A stretch of 64,000 bases of DNA from Chitinophaga hostae (GTDB lineage Bacteria > Bacteroidota > Bacteroidia > Chitinophagales > Chitinophagaceae), in the NCBI RefSeq assembly GCF_018224885.1, contig NZ_JAGTXB010000005.1, positions 457,735-521,734 on the forward strand. Direction: 5' to 3'. Shown here one piece after another: positions 1 through 8,187 of this stretch. The notes under the pieces are model-generated. The model saw nothing but the letters and a program-made list of their open reading frames with translations, was not told the origin of the DNA and ran no database searches. Position numbers and translations under genes: made by a program. Every line of letters begins with the position of its first letter. Position 1 is the stretch's first letter.

Positions 1-1
1 G

Positions 2-184
2 AGCGAGCTGGATGCTGCCAGCATCATGGTGGAATTTTATGCTACGGAAAAGCTGCGCATAGGGTATTCTTACGATCTTAGCATCAACAAAATGGCAGGT
101 TACCAGGGAGGATCACATGAAATATCACTGGGCTTTTTATTCCCTTCCAAAAAGTTCATTGTACAAAGCCCCAGGTATTTTTAA
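2..184 (+). CDS. PorP/SprF family type IX secretion membrane protein, C-terminal end (partial)
   Basis: This is the last 60 codons of a gene that begins before the window. The visible residues include LRIGYSYDLSINKMAGYQGG followed by SHEISLGFLF, a pattern typical of the C-terminal beta strands of PorP/SprF proteins, which are outer-membrane beta-barrels linked to type IX secretion and gliding. The stop codon lies 18 bp before an OmpA/PD40 gene, the usual partner of PorP/SprF proteins, so the two probably form one transcript. Because only the end is visible, I cannot say whether the passenger is the housekeeping T9SS component or one of the many paralogues attached to adhesins. Confidence 0.75.
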   Translation, partial: SELDAASIMVEFYATEKLRIGYSYDLSINKMAGYQGGSHEISLGFLFPSKKFIVQSPRYF

Positions 185-202
185 ACACTTAGTTACTACC
201 GT

Positions 203-2011
203 ATGATACGTTGTTCTATAACTACCGTTTTGCTAACCTTTTTGATGAGCTCCCGGTTGTATGGCCAGGAACAGAAAAGCCTGTCGCAGTTGGCTGGTGA
301 AGCTTATGAGAGACAGGAATATGCTGAAGCAGGAGCCCTCTATAACAGGATTGCCCGTCTTAAGGGAGATAAGATGAAGATGGACCAGCTGATGAAAATG
401 GCGCACAGTTACCAGGAAATTGGTTACTACAGGGAGGCGGCAGATGTGTATCGCCAGATCATCAGTCGCCCGGATCATCCTGCCATGGCTTATTTTGCTT
501 ATGGAGATGCACTTCGTCAACGGGAGCTGTATAATGAAGCCAAACAGCAGTATGCGTTGTTTACCACCTCTGATGCGGACAGTCTTAAGTTAAAAGAGAT
601 TGCCCTGCGTGGCTGCGACAGCGCCATGGTATGGAGCAAACAGGGAGCCCCGGTACAATTGAAACCTGTTAAGGAGCTGAACACTTATGGCTCCGACCTT
701 GTAAGCGGGGTAGTACAGAAAGGCTTGTTGCTCATGTCAACCGGGTATCGCTCCATGGCGCTGAATGGTGGGTCGCAGTCAAATCCGCCTATCGATAAAC
801 GCACCGAGCAGCCTTATTACAAAGCATACATTTACCAGCAATATTCCATTGGTAATGCTACTATGTACCTGGAGGAGCTGACGCCTGCGCTGCTGGGCAA
901 TTATGATTATCATATTGGCCCGGTATGTCTTAACAAAACAGAAGATACGCTGTATGCCACTATCAATATACAGGGAAAGAAGATGCCCGTTACCGGCAAA
1001 GGCGCGGTGAATGGTATCCGCCGGTTAGAGATTTACCAATCCGTAAAAAAAGATGATAAATGGCAACCGCTGGTATTATTACCCGGCGTCAACGTGCCAG
1101 GATATTCTTCCGGTCATGCGGTGCTGAGTACAGGCGGCGATATATTGTATTTTGTATCTGACCGTCCCGGCGGGCAGGGGCAAACAGACCTGTGGTACTC
1201 GGAAAAACAGGCGGATGGCGCCTGGGGAGCGCCGGTCAACTGTGGTAGCCAGGTAAACACGGTGGCTGCAGAAACCTTCCCTACGGTTAATGAAGACGGC
1301 ATTCTTTATTTCTCCAGCAAAGGATACGCAGGAATGGGTGGTTATGATATTTACCGGGTAAAAGGAGGGAAGTCCAGCTGGGAAACACCGGAGAACATGA
1401 AGCTGCCTTTTAACTCCGGGGCAGACGATATTGGGCTGATACTAAAACGCAATGGCTATGAAGGCTACCTGGCCTCTAACAAACAGGGGGGCATGGGCAG
1501 GGATGATATCTACTATTTCTCGGACCCTGATTATTTTACACGGGTTAACGGTAACGGGAATACGGTGCCGGAAACAAACCACAATGTACCACCGGTAGCC
1601 GGCCAACCATCGGCCCCGGTTAAACAACCACACACGCCGGAAGACGAAGCCGATAAAAAGCAGCTGGAAGAATGGAAGTTCTTATACGATTATAACAGTA
1701 CATCATTGCTCACGGAATCCCGCAGGATTCTTGACCAGGTGGCGGCGATATTGAAACGTCATCCTGATTGGAGGATTGTAGTGGCTTCGTTTGCTGATAA
1801 CCGCGGCTCCGATCAGTATAACACCGATCTGTCGGCCTTACGTTGTTATGCGGTGATAGATTACCTCGTTAATAAGGGTGTTGATCCTAAACGTCTTTAC
1901 TACAGCAATAAAGGGGAAAGCAACCCCGTAAACGGTTGTAAAGATGGGGTGCCATGCAGCGAAGCGGATTATAAACAGAACAGGCGTTCCGAACTGCGGG
2001 TAAAATGGTAA
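203..2011 (+). CDS. OmpA family protein with TPR and PD40 propeller (PorE-like)
   Basis: A 602-residue secreted protein with a signal peptide ending near YGQ (residues 1-21). Residues about 25-120 look like tetratricopeptide helices (repeated A-x-x-Y patterns). Residues about 290-440 contain PD40/WD40-like propeller strands (DILYFVSDRPGGQGQTDLWY, GILYFSSKGYAGMGGYDIY, GYLASNKQGGMGRDDIYYF). A low-complexity linker leads to a C-terminal OmpA domain (about 495-602) with the peptidoglycan-binding pattern around FADNRGSDQYN and NRRSELRVKW. This architecture matches PorE-like periplasmic anchors of type IX secretion. It directly follows a PorP/SprF gene, which supports a shared role in tethering an outer-membrane complex to the cell wall. 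Confidence 0.85.
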   Translation: MIRCSITTVLLTFLMSSRLYGQEQKSLSQLAGEAYERQEYAEAGALYNRIARLKGDKMKMDQLMKMAHSYQEIGYYREAADVYRQIISRPDHPAMAYFAYGDALRQRELYNEAKQQYALFTTSDADSLKLKEIALRGCDSAMVWSKQGAPVQLKPVKELNTYGSDLVSGVVQKGLLLMSTGYRSMALNGGSQSNPPIDKRTEQPYYKAYIYQQYSIGNATMYLEELTPALLGNYDYHIGPVCLNKTEDTLYATINIQGKKMPVTGKGAVNGIRRLEIYQSVKKDDKWQPLVLLPGVNVPGYSSGHAVLSTGGDILYFVSDRPGGQGQTDLWYSEKQADGAWGAPVNCGSQVNTVAAETFPTVNEDGILYFSSKGYAGMGGYDIYRVKGGKSSWETPENMKLPFNSGADDIGLILKRNGYEGYLASNKQGGMGRDDIYYFSDPDYFTRVNGNGNTVPETNHNVPPVAGQPSAPVKQPHTPEDEADKKQLEEWKFLYDYNSTSLLTESRRILDQVAAILKRHPDWRIVVASFADNRGSDQYNTDLSALRCYAVIDYLVNKGVDPKRLYYSNKGESNPVNGCKDGVPCSEADYKQNRRSELRVKW

Positions 2012-2065
2012 ACAGGTTAAAGTTCCAGATACGTTATTAGTCAGGTCGGTTTTTTTTTATCATAG

Positions 2066-2127
2066 AGGGATCAATAACAATCAAGGCCCGTGATTTATCA
2101 CGGGCTTTTTGATTGTTATTGATCCCT
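2066..2127. terminator. Long bidirectional hairpin terminator
   Basis: A perfect 19-bp inverted repeat (2066-2084 with 2109-2127) encloses a second perfect 8-bp stem, GCCCGTGA/TCACGGGC (2086-2093 with 2098-2105), with loop TTTA. T-runs lie next to the inner stem on the plus strand and at 2049-2058 for the other direction. It lies between convergent genes, so it probably stops transcription both ways. Confidence 0.8.
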
Positions 2128-2150
2128 GTTTTAAGTCAATCGTAATTATT

Positions 2151-3773
2151 TTAGAAGATGAAATTGGTACTGAGGAAGTCGGAGCTGCGCTCATTCACGA
2201 TATCCTCCAGCAGTTTTTTATTGGTATCATTCATTTTGGTGGCTACCAGTGAGCGGATGGAGAATGAACGTAAGGCATCATGTACAGAGAGCGTACCTTC
2301 TGCGCTGTCTTTCCGGCCGGTGAACGGGAACACATCTGGGCCGCGCTGGCATTGGCTGTTGATATTCACCCTGCTCACCTGGTTTACCAGGGGATCAATC
2401 AGTGAAGCCACTTCATCAGGATTGTTGCTGAAGATGCTTACCTGTTGGCCATGTGGCGACTCGATCAGGTAGTCGATGGTTTCTTCTATTTCATCATAAG
2501 GCACCACAGGAATCACCGGCCCGAATTGTTCTTCCCGGTACAGTTTCATTTTATTATTGACAGGGAATACTACTGCCGGGAATACGAATGATTCGTTGGT
2601 AACGCCGCCGTTTTCATTAACTACCGCTGCACCGTGTGCGATGGCATCGTCCAGTACTTCGCGGATATAGGCCGGCTTCCCCGGTTCCGCTACCGGCGTA
2701 AGTTGTACGCCCTTCTCCCATGGCATACCGAATTTCATTTTGCTGATGGAGGCGCTGAGCTGTGCATTAAATTCATGTACAATAGAACGATGTACAAATA
2801 ATATTTTGATGGCGGTACAACGTTGACCATTATACGATAATGCGCCCAGGATACATTCATTTACGGCAGATGGTATATCGGCGTGTTGCGTGATGATAGC
2901 GGTATTTTTGGCATCCAGGCTGAGTACGGCCCTCAGGCGGTTCAGTTTAGGATGATGCTTACGCAGGTCGTTGGCCACTTTGCTGGAGCCAATAAAAGCC
3001 AGCACATTGATTTTACCGGTGGCCATAATACCCGGTATCACCGCTGCGCCACGGCCGTAGATGGTGTTCACCACACCTTTCGGAAACGATTCCATGAAGG
3101 CGCGTAACAGGGGGTAATGCACCAGGGTACCGTGTTTTGGTGGTTTGAAGAGAATGGTATTACCCATCAGCAAGGCAGGAATTAGGGTGGTGAAGGTTTC
3201 ATTCAGCGGGTAGTTGAACGGCCCCATGCAAAGTACTATTCCCAGCGGCGAACGGCGGATCTGTGCAATGGTGCCTTCCTTGATTTCAAAACGGGAAGAG
3301 CTGCGGTCTATTTCCTTGAGCGCATCGATAGTGGCGTTGATATATTCTATGGTGCGGTCAAATTCCTTGACGGAGTCGGCATAGGATTTCCCGATTTCCC
3401 ACATAATCAGTTTTACGATCAGGGCCCGTTGCTCTGTCATTTTGCGGGCAAATACCGTAAGACAGTTGATGCGTCCGTCCAGTCGCATAGTAGGCCATTC
3501 ACCGCGGCCATTGTCGTACGCGGTAAGCGCTGCATTCAGCGCTTCAAACGCTTCCTTTTCTGTAGTCAGCGGGTAAGTGCCTATCAGTTTACGTTTCAGG
3601 CCATCCACAGTTGGAATGTTAACAGGAGAATATACCTCGCTTACCGGTCCGTCCCATTGCTTCATCTCCCCGTTTACCAGGTACTCGCGCTGATGAATTT
3701 CTGAAATACGGAACTCCTCCGGTATCTCCTTTTCTTCAACAAAGATTTTCTTTAGCTCATCTTGAAAACTCAT
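2151..3773 (-). CDS. gapN: NADP-dependent glyceraldehyde-3-phosphate dehydrogenase, GapN-type aldehyde dehydrogenase
   Basis: A 540-residue aldehyde dehydrogenase superfamily protein. The cofactor-binding region contains MGPFNYPLNETFTTLIPAL and GNTILFKPPKHG. The catalytic cysteine is C319 in SYNGQRCTA, the form of the motif found in non-phosphorylating GapN enzymes, and FGPVIPV near the C-terminus is a conserved ALDH block. GapN oxidises glyceraldehyde-3-phosphate directly to 3-phosphoglycerate and makes NADPH. No signal peptide, so cytoplasmic. It is monocistronic, facing a convergent terminator. Substrate is inferred from the motif; another NADP-dependent aldehyde dehydrogenase is the alternative. 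Confidence 0.78.
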   Translation of the reverse strand: MSFQDELKKIFVEEKEIPEEFRISEIHQREYLVNGEMKQWDGPVSEVYSPVNIPTVDGLKRKLIGTYPLTTEKEAFEALNAALTAYDNGRGEWPTMRLDGRINCLTVFARKMTEQRALIVKLIMWEIGKSYADSVKEFDRTIEYINATIDALKEIDRSSSRFEIKEGTIAQIRRSPLGIVLCMGPFNYPLNETFTTLIPALLMGNTILFKPPKHGTLVHYPLLRAFMESFPKGVVNTIYGRGAAVIPGIMATGKINVLAFIGSSKVANDLRKHHPKLNRLRAVLSLDAKNTAIITQHADIPSAVNECILGALSYNGQRCTAIKILFVHRSIVHEFNAQLSASISKMKFGMPWEKGVQLTPVAEPGKPAYIREVLDDAIAHGAAVVNENGGVTNESFVFPAVVFPVNNKMKLYREEQFGPVIPVVPYDEIEETIDYLIESPHGQQVSIFSNNPDEVASLIDPLVNQVSRVNINSQCQRGPDVFPFTGRKDSAEGTLSVHDALRSFSIRSLVATKMNDTNKKLLEDIVNERSSDFLSTNFIF

Positions 3774-3939
3774 GTGTTAAAATTTTATGTGTACAAATTA
3801 CACAAAATAGATTGAATAATTTGTATAGAATATTTCGATGAGCATGTGGGGAAAATCTATCGGGCAAATACGGGGTATTGGAAGGCGGTAAAAATGAAGG
3901 AGGAATATGGCTAACTTTTTTATTTTCAATGATTAACCT

Positions 3940-3947
3940 TAGTTTTG
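3940..3947 (+). promoter_or_regulatory. Bacteroidota -7 promoter box (TAGTTTTG)
   Basis: TAGTTTTG fits TAnnTTTG exactly. It lies 46 bp before the ATG at 3993 and overlaps an upstream in-frame TTG codon, so translation of the next gene most likely starts at 3993. No clear TTG -33 box was found at the usual spacing. Confidence 0.45.
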
Positions 3948-3992
3948 CCCGATGTTTTTTTTCCGGAAGGAATTTTAAAAAAATGTGTGCGC

Positions 3993-4829
3993 ATGCCCTT
4001 GATAAAAGTTTTGATCACTGTTAAAAGTTACCCTACTACGTCTTCCCATTATGATGAACAGGTGAGTATTGCCGGTTTTACGAAGGATGGTATTTTTATC
4101 AGGATATACCCCATTCCATTTACAAAGAAAACTTATGATGAACAATACCAGCTTTATGATTGGATAGAGATGGACCTGGTGCGGAGCACCACGGATTTCA
4201 GGTTGGACACTTTCAGACCTGTAACGGTGGATGCGCCGGTAAAGAAAACAGGCCATCTTGGTACAGAAGACCATTGGAGCGAGCGGAAGGCCCTTATCCT
4301 GAAGAATGTATACCGGAATTTGTCGACCATACTGATGGAAGCGAAACACGAAGCGTTTTATACTTCGCTGGCTGTGTTTAAACCCGCCAGGATATTGGGT
4401 TTCCTGGTGGAAGAAACAGACCGGGAATGGAACAGCGGCCAACTGGAGAAACTGGCGGCAGAGAAGAACCGCGGCCAGGTATTTGAGCAGCCGGAAGATC
4501 CTTTTGCAGTGATGAATAAACTGCCGTACAAATTTTCTTTTCGTTTTACAGATGATAAAAATGAGGAAGTAACGTTGCCGGTAGAAGACTGGCAACTGGC
4601 GTCCCTCTACTGGAAAAGTCTGAAAAAATACAGCGGCCCCGACAAAGAACAGAAGGCTATTATGGAGGTAAGAAAAAAATACCTGCAGGAATATGCCAGG
4701 AATACGGATCTGTATTTCTTCCTGGGTACCACGCAAAACGTTCATGCCGCATCGAAGCAGCCCTTTACCATTGTTGGATTGTTTCATCCTACCACGCCGC
4801 CGGCCGTGATACAGGGCAGTTTATTTTAG
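3993..4829 (+). CDS. Uncharacterised cytoplasmic protein with YDEQVSIAGF motif
   Basis: I do not recognise a named family. The reading frame is open from a TTG at 3945, but a promoter box overlaps that codon, so I prefer ATG 3993, giving 278 residues starting MPLIKVLITVKSYPTTSSHY. The N-terminal part is beta-rich with YDEQVSIAGFTKDGIFIRIY, and the middle holds DWIEMDLV, a pattern I have seen in conserved hypothetical proteins of many bacteria. The C-terminus has a helical stretch and a strand-rich tail (DLYFFLGTTQNVHA, PFTIVGLFHP). There is no signal peptide or membrane segment. It is monocistronic and ends at a strong hairpin. Function unknown; a small nucleic-acid-associated beta-barrel fold is a guess only. 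Confidence 0.7.
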   Translation: MPLIKVLITVKSYPTTSSHYDEQVSIAGFTKDGIFIRIYPIPFTKKTYDEQYQLYDWIEMDLVRSTTDFRLDTFRPVTVDAPVKKTGHLGTEDHWSERKALILKNVYRNLSTILMEAKHEAFYTSLAVFKPARILGFLVEETDREWNSGQLEKLAAEKNRGQVFEQPEDPFAVMNKLPYKFSFRFTDDKNEEVTLPVEDWQLASLYWKSLKKYSGPDKEQKAIMEVRKKYLQEYARNTDLYFFLGTTQNVHAASKQPFTIVGLFHPTTPPAVIQGSLF

Positions 4830-4842
4830 GGTTGATATAAAA

Positions 4843-4877
4843 CTGCCCCTGCAACTCCATTCTATTCGCAGGGGCAG
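4843..4877. terminator. Hairpin between convergent genes
   Basis: Perfect 10-bp stem CTGCCCCTGC/GCAGGGGCAG (4843-4852 with 4868-4877) with a 15-nt loop, placed between two convergent genes. It has no adjacent T-run, so termination efficiency is uncertain. Confidence 0.6.
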
Positions 4878-4925
4878 GAGATGTGCAGCTGTGGTTTTTC
4901 GTGTTATTTTCCGGTTTTGCTGGTA

Positions 4926-5384
4926 TTACCAGCTCAGCGTCGCCAGTACATCCTCATCGGTATCATCATTGGGATCGCTGGGGTTGGGGTAAATGTTGGC
5001 CGTTAACCGGTACTGATCCCCTGCAATGAGGGTGTATGACGTTGTTCTGTAAGTGCTTTCACCCGGGAACGTTGTGTATCTCAGGTAAGTGCCTTTAGTC
5101 AGGTTTTCGATCGTTACATAGGGTTGTTTAACGCTATGCCATAAAGGGATGTTCAGCGTGAGCTGTACGCTTCCTGAAACCGCAGCTATAAATACGGCGC
5201 TTCTGTAGGGATCATTCGGCAGATCATCTTTCTTGGCAGCAACAAATACCTGGCCGCTTGCTTTTTCCGTTACGGTACCGGAAGTCGTCATTTCAGACCG
5301 GGTGTTTGAATTAGACTGCGCATGCAGGGCAACGGAAGTAAATAATGCAAGGTACAGTGAAAGGTGTTTTGCGATGTTTTGCAT
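4926..5384 (-). CDS. Small secreted protein of unknown function
   Basis: A 152-residue protein with a clear signal peptide (cleavage after VALHAQ, about residue 23). The mature part is predicted beta-rich, with alternating hydrophobic residues (YRSAVFIAAVSGSVQLTLNI, YVTIENLTKGTYLRYTTF) and an acidic tail with NPSDPNDDTDED. No family was recognised. It is a single gene that ends at a convergent hairpin. The acidic Asp-rich loop could bind calcium, but that is inference. Confidence 0.65.
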   Translation of the reverse strand: MQNIAKHLSLYLALFTSVALHAQSNSNTRSEMTTSGTVTEKASGQVFVAAKKDDLPNDPYRSAVFIAAVSGSVQLTLNIPLWHSVKQPYVTIENLTKGTYLRYTTFPGESTYRTTSYTLIAGDQYRLTANIYPNPSDPNDDTDEDVLATLSW

Positions 5385-5613
5385 GTTGTAAGGGTTTAAT
5401 TTTGAGTAATCTAATGGTGCTTTAAATGGTACACAAAAAACCGCAGCTGCTTATAACAAAACCGGATGTATGCATCTTGTTCAATGCAATAAGGGTCATG
5501 GATATCTTCCCGCAGGCAATAAACTAAAGATAGCGCAAATTCGATATAGCACTGGCCCTGCCATACGAGATAATAATTTATTAATCCCCGCGTTAACCGT
5601 CTGCCCAAAATAT

Positions 5614-5621
5614 TATCTTTC
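5614..5621 (+). promoter_or_regulatory. Probable -7 box for the RidA-family gene
   Basis: TATCTTTC, one mismatch to TAnnTTTG, 22 bp before the ATG at 5644. It supports the short start of the downstream gene over an upstream ATG at 5470. Confidence 0.4.
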
Positions 5622-5643
5622 ATCAACAATAAACAACCAACAA

Positions 5644-6054
5644 ATGAGCAACCAGGTGCAATACATCAACCCGGACGGGCTTATGAAAAACCCGGCGTTT
5701 TCACAGGTGGTGACCACCCACGGAAAAGGAAAAACGATTTATATCGGCGGACAGGATGCGATCACTGCGCAACGGGAAATAGTAGGGAAGGGAGACATCG
5801 GGAAACAGACGGAGCAGGTGATGGAGAATTTGCAGACGGCGCTTGCAGCCTGCGGCGCAACTTTTGACCACGTGGTGAAGTTAACCATCTATATCGTACA
5901 GGGCCAGGATTTGTATAAAGGGTTCCAGGCTTCCCAAAAGTTTATAGGTCACCTGGCCAATCCTCCCGCGATTTCCGGCTTTTTTGTTGCAGCATTGGCT
6001 AATCCTGCATATTTGGTAGAAATAGATGCTATTGCATTTCTCCCGGAGGAATAA
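5644..6054 (+). CDS. RidA family protein
   Basis: A 136-residue protein of the RidA/YjgF/UK114 family, usually trimeric cytoplasmic proteins that hydrolyse reactive imines and enamines. Family features are TIYIGGQDAI, GDIGKQTEQVMENLQTALAA and the C-terminal YLVEIDAIAF. The ORF continues upstream to 5470, but that extension is not family-like and a -7 box lies at 5614, so 5644 is the better start. The arginine that catalyses deamination in archetypal RidA (in the PAR[ST] motif) is absent; here the segment reads NPPAISGFFV. This suggests one of the Rid subgroups without proven deaminase activity. Confidence 0.85.
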   Translation: MSNQVQYINPDGLMKNPAFSQVVTTHGKGKTIYIGGQDAITAQREIVGKGDIGKQTEQVMENLQTALAACGATFDHVVKLTIYIVQGQDLYKGFQASQKFIGHLANPPAISGFFVAALANPAYLVEIDAIAFLPEE

Positions 6055-6068
6055 AAATTTACAGACCC

Positions 6069-6656
6069 TTATTCTTTTTTCCGGGCAGAATCCTTGTCGG
6101 CGGAAATTTTGTAATCATCGGGGGAAATACCTTTTACTCCCTTGGGCTTTTTGGGGTGCGGCAGTACACTAATGGAATCAACCACCGGGCGGGGCTTCCC
6201 GAGGCGGGGCTCCCATTTGCCCAGCGGAAGTACCCGTTCTGTGGTGGAATCGGCAGTATGCACGCTGTCGGGGGCAGATCCCGATACTGATGCGGAGTCT
6301 TTCTTTACCGGTATGGGTAGAACCGGTATCATTTTCTTTTCAGGGTGTTCTATCAGCACCGGGCTATCGGTAACCGGTGCGGTTATTACTGGCGCAGGCG
6401 CCTGCTGTTGTGGAGGTTTAATATTTTTTTGTGGACGACTGCTATACCACCAAAGCGCGGTCACAGCTATCGTGATGGCCGCAAAACCGTACCAGCCTTT
6501 TCCTTTCAGCTTAGGCGCGGTTTTTTTATCCGGTACATCAATAGCCGTATCCAGCTGCGTTTCAATGCTGGCCCAGATACTGTCTGCCATATCCGGCACA
6601 GGAATCTGTTCCAGCTTTGCTGCTATTAAATGGTCATATGGTGTGTTTGTATCCAC
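6069..6656 (-). CDS. Single-pass membrane protein, putative anti-sigma factor
   Basis: A 195-residue protein that starts with GTG; the start shares one base with the stop of the sigma-factor gene (TAGTG), implying translational coupling. Residues 1-50 form a soluble N-terminal part with DHLIAAKLEQIPVPDMADSI, a sequence pattern common in Bacteroidota anti-sigma-like proteins. A membrane helix follows (GFAAITIAVTALWWY, about 56-70), then a proline- and lysine-rich periplasmic tail. Position and topology argue that it holds the adjacent ECF sigma factor inactive at the membrane. No zinc-binding anti-sigma motif is visible, so the role is inferred from context. Confidence 0.65.
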   Translation of the reverse strand: MDTNTPYDHLIAAKLEQIPVPDMADSIWASIETQLDTAIDVPDKKTAPKLKGKGWYGFAAITIAVTALWWYSSRPQKNIKPPQQQAPAPVITAPVTDSPVLIEHPEKKMIPVLPIPVKKDSASVSGSAPDSVHTADSTTERVLPLGKWEPRLGKPRPVVDSISVLPHPKKPKGVKGISPDDYKISADKDSARKKE

Positions 6657-7096
6657 TAAGTTTTAATTGCTGCCAGTTTTTGTTGAAGAATTTTTCTCGC
6701 CTCACTCAGGTGCCATTTGCTGGTACCTTCACTGATACTTAATTGTCCTGCAATTTCTTTGTGCGTATAGCCGTCAATGGCATACAACACAAAAACGGCA
6801 TGGGTAGCTGGCGGCAACTGCCGTACCAGCGCCAGTATAGCTGCCGCATCGGTTTTTTCAATGATGTCGTTGTTAATATAAGGCTCTTCCACAGTATCCA
6901 GCTGCAGGCTGGTAAAACGGCTGCGTTGTTTTATATGGTCTAATGATTCATTGATGACGATCTTTTTCAACCAGCCATGAAAATTTCCTTTGGTGGCATC
7001 AAACGTTTGGATGCTTCTGAACATTTTTACAAATGCATGTCCCAGGATGTCAGCAGCTTCATGTTCATCAATAGCATAGCGCATGGCAATGGTCAT
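6656..7096 (-). CDS. ECF RNA polymerase sigma factor, 5' end disrupted by a 5-bp duplication
   Basis: Residues 1-146 from the first ATG contain sigma region 2 (AADILGHAFVKMFRSIQTFD, GNFHGWLKKIVINESLDHIK) and region 4 (LPPATHAVFVLYAIDGYTHK, EIAGQLSISEGTSKWHLSEA). The first helix of region 2 is missing from this ORF, but lies upstream in the same frame (ECRNGNRKAQEQLYRLLYGF), without an ATG, GTG or TTG. A tandem TTATC duplication at 7194-7203 lies just before it. Removing one copy joins a TTG start at 7215 in frame (GDPDKQLEQDLSN...), giving a normal-length protein of about 184 residues. As it stands, the factor either starts at a rare codon, starts late, or is inactive. It precedes an anti-sigma-like gene. 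Confidence 0.75.
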   Translation of the reverse strand: MTIAMRYAIDEHEAADILGHAFVKMFRSIQTFDATKGNFHGWLKKIVINESLDHIKQRSRFTSLQLDTVEEPYINNDIIEKTDAAAILALVRQLPPATHAVFVLYAIDGYTHKEIAGQLSISEGTSKWHLSEARKILQQKLAAIKT

Positions 7097-7219
7097 AGCA
7101 AAGCCATAGAGCAGCCGGTATAGCTGCTCCTGTGCCTTCCTGTTGCCATTGCGGCACTCAATGATGATATTGCTTAAATCCTGTTCCAGCTGCTTATCTT
7201 ATCCGGGTCGCCCAATTGA

Positions 7220-8044
7220 CTACCATTTTGCGTCATTTACTTTTCTGGCCAGAATGGCGCTGGCAATAGCACTGATATTTAGTTTCTCGCTCGCATCCAG
7301 TTCATTATAGAACCAGATATTGCGGTCGATCATATCCACAATAGCCACCACACCGCCACTGGTGCTTAGTTCATAACCCGACAGCAATTTAAATGGCAAT
7401 TTGCCGGTTTTGCCATCAGAAAGGGCGGTGTTTTTTATACTTAATGCCTTTATAAAAATGGTATCGGCGCCATTGGTGGCCAGCCCATTGTCTTCCGGCC
7501 TGATATAGGTAAACGGATTTTTGTCGTTCTCTGCTTTCCGGTCATAAATATTGGTCATCAGCAGCTCCCAGTTTTTGCTCTCCTGTGTGGTATCTACGCT
7601 GATGAGCGCCGAAAACACGTATTTATATTGCTGTAGTTGCTCAAAGCCGCTGAAAGGGCTTTGCTTACCGATAATTTCGTATTCGAGCTTTTTGGTCACT
7701 TCTTTTTCATCTCCATACACTTCCACACTATGGCGCCCGTCTGATAAGGCATAGCGGAATTTCGCCTTTTCTTTGGTCACCGATTCAGTTTTCTGAATAC
7801 CCACTTTATTCCACAGGAGGTTTTCCAGGAAGAAACCTCGCCCGCCCCAGCCGGGATAACTCAAATGGATCCCCCTTTTTATTTTGGAGGTGGTAAACTG
7901 GCCAAAGGACATTTTGTTTCCCCTTGCGCCACTCACATGCTGCATGGTGGCCTGTTGCCTGAAGGCGTCGGGAATGGCCAGTTTGATGGAAGTACAACTG
8001 GTTAAACAGGCGATCGCCGCCGTTACTATAACACTATTTTTCAT
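7220..8044 (-). CDS. Lipoprotein of unknown function upstream of a sigma factor
   Basis: A 274-residue protein with a lipoprotein signal (CLTSC, cysteine at about residue 17). The mature part is mixed alpha/beta with no family I can name; it has SVEVYGDEKEVTKKLEYEII in the middle and GVVAIVDMIDRNIWFYNELD near the C-terminus. Its stop codon is only a few bases before the inferred TTG start of the sigma factor, so it is probably the first gene of the lipoprotein / sigma / anti-sigma operon. It may be a surface or periplasmic component of the same stress response, but the sequence does not show which. Confidence 0.65.
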   Translation of the reverse strand: MKNSVIVTAAIACLTSCTSIKLAIPDAFRQQATMQHVSGARGNKMSFGQFTTSKIKRGIHLSYPGWGGRGFFLENLLWNKVGIQKTESVTKEKAKFRYALSDGRHSVEVYGDEKEVTKKLEYEIIGKQSPFSGFEQLQQYKYVFSALISVDTTQESKNWELLMTNIYDRKAENDKNPFTYIRPEDNGLATNGADTIFIKALSIKNTALSDGKTGKLPFKLLSGYELSTSGGVVAIVDMIDRNIWFYNELDASEKLNISAIASAILARKVNDAKW

Positions 8045-8077
8045 CTCATTCTTTTGACATCCGGGATAATCCCTTCA

Positions 8078-8172
8078 ATAGTACCTCCTTTTTTTCACAA
8101 AGGTTGGGGAGGTTGAAAAAAAAATTTTTTTCGCAGGCACCCCAACCATCGGAGGGGCTACGGGGGTACTAT
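8078..8172. repeat. Fold-back element with nested inverted repeats
   Basis: Outer arms ATAGTACC (8078-8085) and GGTACTAT (8165-8172), an inner pair GGTTGGGG (8102-8109) and CCCCAACC (8140-8147), and CCTCC/GGAGG between them, around an A9T7 centre. It lies 16 bp before the lipocalin-like gene. The layout suggests a dispersed palindromic repeat of the kind scattered through Bacteroidota intergenic DNA. Confidence 0.55.
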
Positions 8173-8187
8173 CATCAAACAAAATAT

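Noticed and set aside
3975..4787. 270-codon reverse-strand ORF opposite the YDEQVSIAGF protein
   Set aside because: Odd composition rich in His, Arg and Phe, no recognisable motif and complete overlap with a better-supported gene.
5411..5629. 72-codon reverse-strand ORF in the gap before the RidA gene
   Set aside because: No family, no upstream promoter, and it covers the promoter of the RidA-family gene.
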